From Mycobacterium sp. E787 (GTDB taxonomy: Bacteria > Actinomycetota > Actinomycetes > Mycobacteriales > Mycobacteriaceae), in contig NZ_LZKL01000127.1 in NCBI RefSeq assembly GCF_001668725.1, forward strand, positions 186,001 through 250,000: a DNA stretch of 64,000 bases. Reading direction: 5' to 3'. Positions 8,189 through 16,093 of the stretch are shown piece by piece. The notes beneath the pieces are model-generated. The model saw only the letters and a program-made list of their open reading frames with translations. It was not told where the DNA came from and ran no database searches. Positions within the stretch are counted from its first letter, which is position 1. Each line of letters begins with the position of its first letter. Made by a program: the position numbers and the translations under genes.

Positions 8189-8767
8189 ATGGACGCGATC
8201 ACTTTTCTTCGTCAGGACCACCAAAGTGTGCTCGGCTTGCTGGAGACCCTCGACGGGGCGCCGTCGGGCTCGGGCGCCGAAAGCAGCGGGTTGGAGACGA
8301 TGGTCAACAACCTGATCATCGCCGAGTCGCAGCACGAAGCGGTCGAGGAACAGTTCTTCTGGCCCGCGGTGCGCAACGCGATCGGCGACTCGCTCGCCGA
8401 CAAGGCGATCGAGCAGGAGCAGGCCGGAAAGAAGCTGCTGCAGCGTCTCGAGGACGGCAAGCCGGGTGATCCGGACTACCACGAGGCGCTGCAAGAGTTC
8501 GTGAAAGCGGGCCGCGAACACATCGCCTACGAGCAGGAGGTGGTGTGGCCGCAGGTCGAGGTCGCGATCAGCCGCGAGGAGCTGGAGAAAATCGGCGAAA
8601 AGCTGGAGGCCGCAAAGAAAATGGCGCCGACCCGGCCGCACCCGGCCACCCCGCCCAACCCGGCCGTGCTGAAGACGGTGGGGATGGGCGCGGCGGTCGC
8701 CGACCACGTGCGTGACGCCGTCACCGGCCGCGCCAAGGACAACCCACCGGACCCGCAGGTGCACTAG
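8189..8767 (+). CDS. Hemerythrin HHE cation-binding domain protein
   Basis: A 192-residue all-helical protein with hemerythrin-like ligands: D-H-Q-S-V near residue 10, E-S-Q-H-E-A-V-E-E-Q-F-F near 50 and G-R-E-H-I-A-Y-E-Q-E near 110. It would bind a di-iron centre and O2, NO or peroxide. The Pro- and Lys-rich tail after residue 145 is less conserved. It starts 86 bp after fgd2 and ends at a strong terminator, convergent with a manganese catalase. The pair, with the GAF-ANTAR gene, looks like an oxidative-stress module inserted between fgd2 and fadE1 relative to M. tuberculosis. Confidence 0.85.
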   Translation: MDAITFLRQDHQSVLGLLETLDGAPSGSGAESSGLETMVNNLIIAESQHEAVEEQFFWPAVRNAIGDSLADKAIEQEQAGKKLLQRLEDGKPGDPDYHEALQEFVKAGREHIAYEQEVVWPQVEVAISREELEKIGEKLEAAKKMAPTRPHPATPPNPAVLKTVGMGAAVADHVRDAVTGRAKDNPPDPQVH

Positions 8768-8779
8768 GGCAAAGAAGCG

Positions 8780-8817
8780 AAGGCCGGGTGTCGAAGCATC
8801 GACACCCGGCCTTTTGC
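8780..8817. terminator. Bidirectional intrinsic-type terminator, 15-bp perfect stem
   Basis: The arm AAGGCCGGGTGTCGA (8780-8794), a 4-nt loop AGCA and the perfect complement (8799-8813) are followed by TT. The mirror strand begins with a matching A run. It lies between convergent genes ending at 8767 and 8824, so it can serve both. Confidence 0.85.
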
Positions 8818-8823
8818 ATCCAA

Positions 8824-9720
8824 TCAGCCTGTGGGGCTGCGCTGTTCGTGAGTGAACGGCTTCTCGGCGTTGATGGCGGGTGACCCCGACGGGTTCTGCT
8901 CGGCGCCCTTGTTCCGGCGGGCGGCGCCGCCCAGCCACTGCTGCTCCGGCTTCTCCACGTACTCCCACTCCATGCCCTTGGGCCACGGCCCCTGCCCCTG
9001 GTTCCAGGGTCCGCGGTTCGACTCGCCGCCGCCGTCGGACATGTTGAACGCCACGTTTTGGAAGCGGGGGTCCGCGGGTAGCTGACCCGGTGGGAAGTTC
9101 ACCGGGAGTTCGTTGAGCGCGGCGGTGAACTGCTGGTAATGGGTGACCTCACGGGTCATCAAGAAGGTCAACGTGTCCTGCACGCCAGGATCGTCGGTGA
9201 ACTGCTTGAGGTACTCGTAGACGATCTTGGCCCGGGACTCGGCGGCCAGGTTGCTGCGCAGGTCCACCGTCGGGTCGCCGTTGGCGTTGACGTAGGAGCC
9301 CATCCACGGCACCCCCTGGGAGTTGCTCACGTCCGGGGTGCCGCCGTTCAGCGCGAAATACAGCGGGTTGACCGCCACCTGATGAATGATCTGCTCGCGG
9401 CCGTCGCTGCCGGCCACGGCGGGCATCCAGTCGCACCGCTCGTTGGCGATCTTGAGGTTGTCGTTGAGCCCGTCGAGCAGCATCGTGATCATCGAGCCGA
9501 CCATTTCGAGGTGGCTGAGTTCCTCCGTGGCGATGTCCATGAACAGGTCATACATTTTCGGGTTTTTCCCGCGCAGGGCGAACGCCTGGGTGAAGTACTG
9601 CATGGCGGCCTTGAGTTCACCGTTGGCACCGCCGAACTGCTCTTGCAGGAGCGTTGCAAAGCGTGGATCCGGCCGGTCGACCCGGACCTCGAATTGAAGA
9701 TCTTTGTTGTGCACGAACAT
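8824..9720 (-). CDS. Manganese (non-heme) catalase
   Basis: A 298-residue ferritin-like manganese catalase that would dismute H2O2 with a Mn2 centre. Metal-ligand segments are present in order: G-A-N-G-E-L-K-A-A-M, A-T-E-E-L-S-H-L-E-M, L-A-A-E-S-R-A-K-I-V-Y and M-T-R-E-V-T-H-Y-Q-Q-F. The C-terminal 60 residues are Gly/Pro/Gln-rich, as usual. The start at 9720 is supported by GGGGAGG about 6 nt upstream; the frame is open 50 codons further without family-like sequence. It is convergent with the hemerythrin gene. Confidence 0.9.
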   Translation of the reverse strand: MFVHNKDLQFEVRVDRPDPRFATLLQEQFGGANGELKAAMQYFTQAFALRGKNPKMYDLFMDIATEELSHLEMVGSMITMLLDGLNDNLKIANERCDWMPAVAGSDGREQIIHQVAVNPLYFALNGGTPDVSNSQGVPWMGSYVNANGDPTVDLRSNLAAESRAKIVYEYLKQFTDDPGVQDTLTFLMTREVTHYQQFTAALNELPVNFPPGQLPADPRFQNVAFNMSDGGGESNRGPWNQGQGPWPKGMEWEYVEKPEQQWLGGAARRNKGAEQNPSGSPAINAEKPFTHEQRSPTG

Positions 9721-9896
9721 TGGGCCTCCCCGGCGGGTTTTGAGATATTCCTGGTCGACGGCGGGTACCCCCGGGCTATGTGCCGAAACGGCGACCACAG
9801 CAAATTTTCGACCCCGACGATTTGGCCGCGACTTCGATCGATGCCTAGATTGGGCTGGGTCACCAGACACTGACCGATCAAACAGAATCCGGTTTC

Positions 9897-10595
9897 ATGG
9901 ATCTTTCAGCATCGAACACCACGCACGCGCTGGCCATGCGCATGGCCGAGCTTTCCCGCGAGATGGCCGCGCCTCGCCCGCTGGAACAGCTCCTTTCCGA
10001 CGTGACCGCCGCGGCGGTGCAGCTGATACCGGCGGCCGACATCGCCGGGGTGCTGTTGGTGAAAAAGGGCGGCGACTTCGAATCCATCGCCGATACCGAC
10101 AGCCTCGCGGCCGAGCTCGACAGACTCCAGCACCAATTCGGCGAGGGCCCCTGCTCCGACGCCGCCCTCAAACAAACGCTGGTGCGGACCGATGATCTGC
10201 GCGACGAGCCGCGGTGGCCGCGGTACGCGCCGGCGGCCGTGCGGCACGGCGTGCTCAGCAGCCTGTCGTTCAAGCTGTACACGGCGGACCGGACGGCCGG
10301 CGCGCTTAACCTGTTCAGCTTCGACTCCGGCGTGTGGGACACGGAGGCCGAGACCATCGGAGCGGTGTTCGCCGCGCACGCGGCGGCGGCGATCATGGCC
10401 GGGCGCCACGGGGAGCAGATGGAATCGGCGCTGTCGAGCAGGGACCGCATCGGCCAGGCCAAAGGCATCATCATGGAACGCTACGGCGTGGACGATGTGC
10501 GCGCCTTCGAGATGCTGCGGGCTCTTTCGCAGGAGGGCCAGACGAAGCTCGTCGACATCGCCGAGCGCGTCATCGCGACCCGCAGCGGCAACTGA
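9897..10595 (+). CDS. GAF and ANTAR domain RNA-binding regulator
   Basis: A 232-residue protein with an N-terminal GAF domain (about 25-165; G-E-G-P-C-S-D-A is the typical loop) and a C-terminal ANTAR domain (about 170-228; I-G-Q-A-K-G-I-I-M-E-R-Y-G-V then A-F-E-M-L-R-A-L-S). ANTAR domains bind tandem RNA hairpins and relieve termination. In mycobacteria such proteins respond to stress and influence lipid gene expression. It is divergent from the manganese catalase gene, 176 bp between starts, so catalase is one possible target (inference). Confidence 0.87.
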   Translation: MDLSASNTTHALAMRMAELSREMAAPRPLEQLLSDVTAAAVQLIPAADIAGVLLVKKGGDFESIADTDSLAAELDRLQHQFGEGPCSDAALKQTLVRTDDLRDEPRWPRYAPAAVRHGVLSSLSFKLYTADRTAGALNLFSFDSGVWDTEAETIGAVFAAHAAAAIMAGRHGEQMESALSSRDRIGQAKGIIMERYGVDDVRAFEMLRALSQEGQTKLVDIAERVIATRSGN

Positions 10596-10676
10596 TCCTC
10601 CGCGGTCGCCATCTAGGATGGGGTGGCTTTAGCAACGAGACCGGCGCGACGCTGCGCCGGGGAATGGTTGGCCACG

Positions 10677-11972
10677 GTGTGGGACTTCGAAACGGACCCG
10701 GAATACCAGGCGAAGCTGGACTGGGTCGAAAAATTCATGACCGACGAACTCGAACCGCTCGATCTCGTCGCCCTCGACCCGTATGACAAAAAGAACGACG
10801 AGATGATGGGCATCCTGCGGCCGTTGCAACAGCAGGTCAAGGATCAGGGGCTGTGGGCCGCCCACCTGCGGCCGGAACTCGGCGGCCAGGGCTTCGGCCA
10901 GGTCAAGCTCGCGTTGCTCAACGAGATCCTGGGCCGCTCCCGGTGGGCACCGTCGGTGTTCGGCTGCCAGGCCCCCGACTCGGGCAACGCCGAGATCCTC
11001 GCGCTGTTCGGCACCGACGAGCAAAAGGCCCGCTACCTGCAGCCGCTGCTCGACGGCGAGATCACGTCGTGCTATTCGATGACCGAGCCGCAGGGCGGTT
11101 CGGATCCGGGTCAGTTCGTCACCGCCGCGACCCGCGACGGCGACCACTGGGTGATCAACGGCGAGAAGTGGTTTTCCACCAACGCCAAGCACGCGTCGTT
11201 CTTCATCGTCATGGCCGTCACCAATCCGGAATCGCGCACCTACGACAAGATGTCGCTGTTCATCGTCCCCGCCGAGACGCCGGGCATCGAGATCGTGCGC
11301 AACGTGGGCGTGGGAGCCGAATCGTCGAAGCGTGCCAGTCATGGCTACGTCCGCTACACCGACGTTCGCGTGCCCGCCGACCACGTGCTGGGCGGCGAGG
11401 GTCAGGCGTTCATGATCGCGCAGACCCGGCTCGGCGGCGGCCGCATCCACCACGCGATGCGCACAATCGCCTTGGCGCGCAGTGCCTTTGACATGATGTG
11501 CGAGCGCGCGGTGTCGCGAAAGACCAGGCACGGGCGACTCGCCGATTTCCAGATGACCCAGGAGAAGATCGCCGACAGCTGGATCCAGATCGAGCAGTTC
11601 CGGCTGCTGGTGCTGCGCACCGCGTGGTTGATCGACAAGCACCACGACTACCAGAAGGTGCGCCGCGACATCGCGGCGGTGAAGGTCGCCATGCCCCAGG
11701 TTCTGCACGACGTCGTCCAGCGGGCCATGCACCTGCACGGCGCACTCGGCGTCTCCGACGAGATGCCGTTCGTCAAGATGATGGTCGCCGCCGAATCGCT
11801 GGGCATCGCCGACGGCGCCACCGAGCTGCACAAGATGACGGTGGCACGCCGCACGTTGCGCGAATACCAGCCCGTGGCAACGCCTTTCCCGTCGCAGCAC
11901 ATCCCGACGCGGCGCGCCGAGGCGCAGGCCCGGCTGGCCGAACGCCTGGAACACTCGATCGCCGAGTTCTGA
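10677..11972 (+). CDS. fadE1: Acyl-CoA dehydrogenase FadE1 (Rv0131c homologue)
   Basis: A 431-residue acyl-CoA dehydrogenase. The FAD/substrate signature C-Y-S-M-T-E-P-Q-G-G-S-D lies near residues 138-150, W-V-I-N-G-E-K-W-F-S-T-N follows, and the C-terminal helical domain has the L-H-G-A-L-G-V-S-D motif. It would introduce a trans-2 double bond into acyl-CoA thioesters. Position next to fgd2 and htdZ identifies it with Rv0131c. I favour the GTG at 10677 (V-W-D-F-E-T-D-P-E-Y), the usual N-terminus of this subgroup, with GGGGAA upstream; a GTG at 10623 would add 18 atypical residues. Confidence 0.87.
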   Translation: MWDFETDPEYQAKLDWVEKFMTDELEPLDLVALDPYDKKNDEMMGILRPLQQQVKDQGLWAAHLRPELGGQGFGQVKLALLNEILGRSRWAPSVFGCQAPDSGNAEILALFGTDEQKARYLQPLLDGEITSCYSMTEPQGGSDPGQFVTAATRDGDHWVINGEKWFSTNAKHASFFIVMAVTNPESRTYDKMSLFIVPAETPGIEIVRNVGVGAESSKRASHGYVRYTDVRVPADHVLGGEGQAFMIAQTRLGGGRIHHAMRTIALARSAFDMMCERAVSRKTRHGRLADFQMTQEKIADSWIQIEQFRLLVLRTAWLIDKHHDYQKVRRDIAAVKVAMPQVLHDVVQRAMHLHGALGVSDEMPFVKMMVAAESLGIADGATELHKMTVARRTLREYQPVATPFPSQHIPTRRAEAQARLAERLEHSIAEF

Positions 11973-12050
11973 CCGGTTCCCCCGCCGGTCGCCGCCGCGA
12001 CACATAAACCTTTGCGACGACACGCCGGGAAACGGCGCAATGCTTTATGT
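11971..12050. terminator. Two stem-loops between convergent fadE1 and htdZ
   Basis: GACCGG (11971-11976) pairs with CCGGTC (11985-11990). Further on, ACATAAA (12002-12008) pairs with TTTATGT (12044-12050), and TTGCG with CGCAA continues the stem inside. Neither has a clean T tract on the + side. Position between convergent stops suggests termination. Confidence 0.45.
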
Positions 12051-12085
12051 TTCGCGGTTGCCGGCGGGCGGCCGAGCCGCCGGCG

Positions 12086-12541
12086 TCAGGAGATGTAGCG
12101 GACGATGCTTTCGGCCACACACGCCGGCTTGGGCGCGCCCTCGATCTCGACGGTCGTCGACACGGTCGCCTGCACGGCGCCGTCGCCGAGATCGTCGACG
12201 CTGATCAGCGAGCTCTGCGCGCGCACCCGGGAGCCGACCGGCACCGGGGCGGGGAAGCGAACCTTGTTGAGGCCGTAGTTGATTGCCAGCTTGATGCCCT
12301 TGACGGTGTACATCTCGTGCTGCAACCGCGGCAGCAGCGCCAGGGTCATGAAACCGTGGGCGATGGTCGTGCCGAACGGACCGGCGGCGGCCCGTTCCGG
12401 GTCGACGTGGATCCATTGGTGATCGCCGGTCGCGTCGGCGAACAGGTTGACGTCCTCCTGGGTGATGGTCACCCAGTCGCTTTGCCCGATGGTCTCGCCG
12501 GCCGCGGCGGCCAGGTCGGCTACTGACTCGAAGGTGCGCAT
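12086..12541 (-). CDS. htdZ: 3-hydroxyacyl-thioester dehydratase HtdZ (Rv0130 homologue)
   Basis: A 151-residue MaoC-like single hot-dog hydratase, nearly identical over its length to what I recall of M. tuberculosis Rv0130. The hydratase-2 motif is complete: A-D-A-T-G-D-H-Q-W-I-H-V-D-P-E-R with the catalytic Asp and His, then G-P-F-G-T-T-I-A-H-G-F. It hydrates trans-2-enoyl-CoA to (R)-3-hydroxyacyl-CoA or the reverse, linking beta-oxidation-type reactions with lipid synthesis. It is convergent with fadE1, as in M. tuberculosis. Confidence 0.93.
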   Translation of the reverse strand: MRTFESVADLAAAAGETIGQSDWVTITQEDVNLFADATGDHQWIHVDPERAAAGPFGTTIAHGFMTLALLPRLQHEMYTVKGIKLAINYGLNKVRFPAPVPVGSRVRAQSSLISVDDLGDGAVQATVSTTVEIEGAPKPACVAESIVRYIS

Positions 12542-12640
12542 TGAAGTGTCCTCCTTGACTCGGGTGACAACGATAGCCCCGGCCGGGTTTCGTCACGACG
12601 GTCGGGGGAACCCCGTTGCGAGCCGCACGGAAGGAATGGC

Positions 12641-12916
12641 ATGCCTGGAGCGACAGGACGCAACACCGATGACTCACGCAGGCCCTCGGAGCGGATCCGC
12701 GACGCCGAACGGATCGACCTCAAGCTGCCGGTGATCGGACACGTGCGCATACCGACCCCCGATCACCTCGCGTTCTACGGGGGACTGGCCGCCCTGGCGG
12801 CCTTGCAGCTCCTGGATTGGCCCGTGGCCTTGGTACTCGGTGCGGGCCAGGCGCTTGCCGAGAACCAGCACAGCCGCGTCGTCCAACAGTTCGGCGATGC
12901 CCTCGAAGACGCCTGA
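12641..12916 (+). CDS. Small membrane-associated protein
   Basis: A 91-residue protein. A charged N-terminal 40 residues (many Arg/Asp) precede one or two short hydrophobic segments (L-A-F-Y-G-G-L-A-A-L-A-A-L-Q-L-L, W-P-V-A-L-V-L-G-A-G-Q-A-L). A good Shine-Dalgarno GGAAGGAA precedes the ATG. I recognise no family beyond actinobacterial conserved small membrane protein. It is the first gene rightward after the divergent htdZ start. Confidence 0.65.
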   Translation: MPGATGRNTDDSRRPSERIRDAERIDLKLPVIGHVRIPTPDHLAFYGGLAALAALQLLDWPVALVLGAGQALAENQHSRVVQQFGDALEDA

Positions 12917-13052
12917 CCGACAGCGGAGGCAGGATCGCGGCGGGCAACTTGTGAATGCCCTCCACTTCGGCGATCGACGGGAGGGCCTGCAGTTTGGCGG
13001 CGAACCTCCGGGGAATCCGTCGTCATCACGCGAGCCGCATGAAAGGAACCAA

Positions 13053-13229
13053 ATGGCTGACCCGAAGGGCCACAGAGCCGAGGAAGACGTAGAACCCGAA
13101 GTGCACGAGGCCCGATCGCGCGCCGCCGAGGGCGAGGACGGCTCGTACGTGGGCGCGGCGAGCTCGGATGACTCCTTCGATGCAGGCGAGACGGGCGCCG
13201 AAGCCCGCAGTCAGGACGACTCGCGGTAG
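13053..13229 (+). CDS. Small acidic protein of unknown function
   Basis: A 58-residue, Asp/Glu/Ser/Ala-rich, probably disordered protein. The ATG at 13053 is preceded by AAAGGAACC at good spacing. The same frame is open 71 codons upstream but overlaps the preceding gene and looks noncoding. The metallophosphoesterase starts 12 bp after its stop, so the two are likely cotranscribed. Confidence 0.55.
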   Translation: MADPKGHRAEEDVEPEVHEARSRAAEGEDGSYVGAASSDDSFDAGETGAEARSQDDSR

Positions 13230-13241
13230 CAAGATGACGGT

Positions 13242-13739
13242 GTGAGGCTGCTGCTGATCGCCGACACCCACGTCCCCGGCCGTGCTCGCGACCTACCCGC
13301 ACGGGTGTGGGACGAGGTGGCGAGGGCCGATGTCGTCGTGCACGCCGGCGACTGGGTATCACCCGAATTGCTCGACCGGCTCCAAGCCAGGGCCGCGGAG
13401 CTGATCGCCTGCTGGGGAAACAACGACGGACCGGCATTGCGGGCGCGGCTGCCCGAACGGGCCGACGCCACGCTCGGCGGGCTGCGCCTGACCGTGACGC
13501 ACGAGACCGGGGCCGCGGCCGGCCGGGACGCGCGCATGTCGCGGCTCTACCCGGACAGCGACGTGTTGGTGTTCGGCCACAGCCACATCCCCTGGGACAC
13601 GACGACGGAAAGCGGCCTGCGGCTGCTCAATCCGGGCTCGCCGACGGATCGCCGCAGGCAACCGTATTGCAGCTACATGACGGCCGAAGTCACGAACGGG
13701 AAGCTGGCCGACGTGGTCCTGCACCTCCTCGACAAGTAG
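13242..13739 (+). CDS. YfcE-type metallophosphoesterase
   Basis: A 165-residue calcineurin-like phosphodiesterase with every metal-binding motif: A-D-T-H near residue 8, H-A-G-D-W near 36, G-N-N-D near 60, the T-H-E-T-G region near 86 and F-G-H-S-H near 108. Small stand-alone members hydrolyse phosphodiesters in vitro; the physiological substrate is unknown. The GTG at 13242 starts directly on the first beta-strand (R-L-L-L-I-A-D-T-H). Confidence 0.88.
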   Translation: MRLLLIADTHVPGRARDLPARVWDEVARADVVVHAGDWVSPELLDRLQARAAELIACWGNNDGPALRARLPERADATLGGLRLTVTHETGAAAGRDARMSRLYPDSDVLVFGHSHIPWDTTTESGLRLLNPGSPTDRRRQPYCSYMTAEVTNGKLADVVLHLLDK

Positions 13740-13795
13740 CTGGGAGCTAGGCCCTACACAGCCCGCACACATATTTAGCTCGTAGACAGAGGTAT

Positions 13796-14254
13796 ATGGC
13801 TGCTGTACAGGCCGGCACCGATCTGGTCACCGAGGTCTTCGGCGTCGTCGGCAGATTCCGCCGGCAATTGCGCCGGTCGGCCGGTCGCGGGCTCGATTCC
13901 GCCCGCCTGTCCGAGGCGCAGGCGGAACTGTTGTGGCTCGTGGGTCGCCGGCCGGGGATCTCCGTCAGCGTCGCGGCCGCGGAGCTGGGCCTGGTGCCCA
14001 ATACGGCGTCCACCCTGGTCTCCAAGCTGGTCGGCAACGGTTTGCTGATCCGCACTGTCGGCGAGACGGACCGCCGCGTGGGACGGCTGCGGCTCGCCGA
14101 GCCCACCCAGCAACTCGTCGACGCGTCTCGGGCCGCGCGGCGGGCGCTGATATCCGAAGTGCTCGCCGAACTCGGCGACGACGAAATCGAGTCCCTGGCA
14201 AAGGGATTGGAGGTCCTTGACACGATGACCCGACGACTGCAGGAGCGATCATGA
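13796..14254 (+). CDS. MarR-family regulator of the adjacent ABC exporter
   Basis: A 152-residue winged-helix MarR protein: dimerisation helices at both ends, recognition region S-V-S-V-A-A-A-E-L-G-L-V-P-N-T-A-S-T-L-V, and wing D-R-R-V-G-R-L-R-L. The stop overlaps the start of the ABC ATPase gene (ATGA), so regulator and transporter are cotranslated. It probably represses this operon and releases it on drug or ligand binding (family-based inference). Confidence 0.88.
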   Translation: MAAVQAGTDLVTEVFGVVGRFRRQLRRSAGRGLDSARLSEAQAELLWLVGRRPGISVSVAAAELGLVPNTASTLVSKLVGNGLLIRTVGETDRRVGRLRLAEPTQQLVDASRAARRALISEVLAELGDDEIESLAKGLEVLDTMTRRLQERS

Positions 14255-15072
14255 GCGAACGACTGCCGATGGCGATCGACGGCCGAAACCTGACATACCG
14301 CTACGGCCAGTTCACCGCGGTCGAGGGCGTGACGCTGCGCGTCCGGCCCGGTGAGACCATGGGCCTGCTCGGGCCCAACGGCGCCGGGAAGACGACGCTG
14401 GTCCGCATGCTCACCACCTTGACGCCGGTGCAGCAGGGCGAACTGCGCATCTTCGGCATGGACGCCCGCGAGCAGACGGTCGACATCCGGAGCAACATCG
14501 GATATGTCCCGCAACAACTTTCGATCGAACCGGCGTTGACCGGGCGGCAGAACGTGCAATGGTTCGCGCGGCTGTACGGGGTACCGCGCGCCTGCCGCGC
14601 AGAGCGGGTGGATCAGGCGCTGGAGGCGATGGAGCTGCTCGACGTGGCCGACCGGCGGGCGGGAGCGTATTCCGGCGGCATGGTGCGCCGGCTCGAGGTG
14701 GCCCAGGCGCTGGTCAACCGCCCGTCGCTGCTGGTGCTCGACGAACCGACCGTTGGGCTGGACCCGATCGCCCGCGACGGCGTCTGGCAGCAGGTGCAGA
14801 GCATGCAGGCCCAGTTCGGCATGACGGTGCTGCTCACCACCCACTACATGGAAGAGGCCGACGCGCTGTGCGATCGGGTCGCGCTGATGCACCGCGGCCG
14901 GCTGCGCGCCGTGGGAACGCCCGCGGAGCTGAAGGCCCGGGTGTCGCCGGGCGCCACGCTCGAGGACGTGTTCCGCCACTACGCCGCATCGGGTCTCTCC
15001 GAGCACGCGGAATCCGCCACGTCCTTCCGTGAAATCCGTTCCAGCAGAAAGGTTGCCAGCCGTGCCAGTTGA
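14251..15072 (+). CDS. ABC transporter ATP-binding protein, DrrA-like drug exporter
   Basis: A 273-residue nucleotide-binding subunit. Walker A is G-P-N-G-A-G-K-T-T near residue 40, the Q-loop is Y-V-P-Q-Q, the signature is Y-S-G-G-M near 142, Walker B is L-L-V-L-D-E-P-T, and the H-loop is T-T-H-Y-M-E-E-A-D. The sequence resembles daunorubicin-resistance (DrrA-type) ATPases that energise ABC-2 permeases. It overlaps both the MarR stop and the start of the permease gene, indicating tight coupling. The exported compound is unknown. Confidence 0.9.
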   Translation: MSERLPMAIDGRNLTYRYGQFTAVEGVTLRVRPGETMGLLGPNGAGKTTLVRMLTTLTPVQQGELRIFGMDAREQTVDIRSNIGYVPQQLSIEPALTGRQNVQWFARLYGVPRACRAERVDQALEAMELLDVADRRAGAYSGGMVRRLEVAQALVNRPSLLVLDEPTVGLDPIARDGVWQQVQSMQAQFGMTVLLTTHYMEEADALCDRVALMHRGRLRAVGTPAELKARVSPGATLEDVFRHYAASGLSEHAESATSFREIRSSRKVASRAS

Positions 15073-15889
15073 CAGCGCCCGCACAGCCCCCGCGGCCACC
15101 CTGGTTCGCGCGCCGCGCGGATGGCAACGGGTCCAGGCGACCCTGGCGCGCATCGGGGCGTTCGCCATCGTCGAACTGCAGAAGCTGCGGCACGACCGCA
15201 CCGAGCTGATCACCCGGATGGTGCAGCCGGCGCTGTGGCTGCTGATCTTCGGCACGACCTTCAGCAAGCTGCACGTCATCAACACCGGCCCGGTGTCCTA
15301 CCTCGCCTTCCTGGCGCCGGGGATCATCGCCCAGTCGGCGTTGTTCATCGCGATTTTCTATGGGATACAGATCATTTGGGATCGCGACGCCGGTGTGCTG
15401 GCCAAGCTCATGGTGACGCCGGCACCGGCTTCGGCGCTGATCACCGGCAAGGCGTTCGCGGCCGGAGTGCGATCGGTCGCCCAGGTCGTCGGCGTGATGG
15501 TGCTGGCCTACCTGATGGATGTCGGCCTGACCGTCAACCCGCTGCGGGTCCTGGCGGCGATGGCCGTGGTCATGCTCGGCGCCGGCTTCTTCGCCTGCCT
15601 GTCGATGACGCTGGCCGGGCTGGTCCTCAGCCGCGATCGCCTGATGGGCATCGGGCAGGCCATCACCATGCCGTTGTTTTTCGCGTCCAACGCGCTGTAC
15701 CCGGTCGACGCGATGCCCGCCTGGCTGCACGCGCTCAGCAAGGTCAACCCGCTCAGCTACGAGGTGGACGCGCTGCGTGCGCTGTTGATCGGCACTCCGT
15801 TCAACCCCGCCGACGTGATGGTGTTGGTGATCGCCGCTGTGCTCGGAATCGTCACGGCCTCAACGCTATTGCGGCGCTTGGTGGCGTGA
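15062..15889 (+). CDS. ABC-2 type permease (DrrB-like), partner of the preceding ATPase
   Basis: A 275-residue membrane protein with about six transmembrane segments. The ABC-2 pattern includes Q-P-A-L-W-L-L-I-F-G-T-T-F, F-L-A-P-G-I-I-A-Q and the conserved A-L-Y-P-V-D-A-M-P-A-W-L near residue 215. The GTG at 15062 was chosen (AAAGG upstream); it overlaps the ATPase 3' end by 11 bp. With the ATPase it would form a half-size exporter for a hydrophobic drug or lipid. This MarR-ABC cassette lies between htdZ and fbpC, where M. tuberculosis has nothing. Confidence 0.88.
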   Translation: MPVDSARTAPAATLVRAPRGWQRVQATLARIGAFAIVELQKLRHDRTELITRMVQPALWLLIFGTTFSKLHVINTGPVSYLAFLAPGIIAQSALFIAIFYGIQIIWDRDAGVLAKLMVTPAPASALITGKAFAAGVRSVAQVVGVMVLAYLMDVGLTVNPLRVLAAMAVVMLGAGFFACLSMTLAGLVLSRDRLMGIGQAITMPLFFASNALYPVDAMPAWLHALSKVNPLSYEVDALRALLIGTPFNPADVMVLVIAAVLGIVTASTLLRRLVA

Positions 15890-16093
15890 TTCGCAACCGG
15901 TTCGTGAGCCGTTCGTGACCCCGGCGTGACGATTCCGGCCCGACTCCCAATCGTTAGCCAACCGCGATCTGGCGCCACGGCCACGACAGACGAATTGCCC
16001 CCTCCCCTTGTGTTTCACTGCGCTGGCGAACAGATTCGACCGTAATCGCGCGGCATCGAACGAGCCATGAAAAGTTGGGATGGGTAGAGAGCT

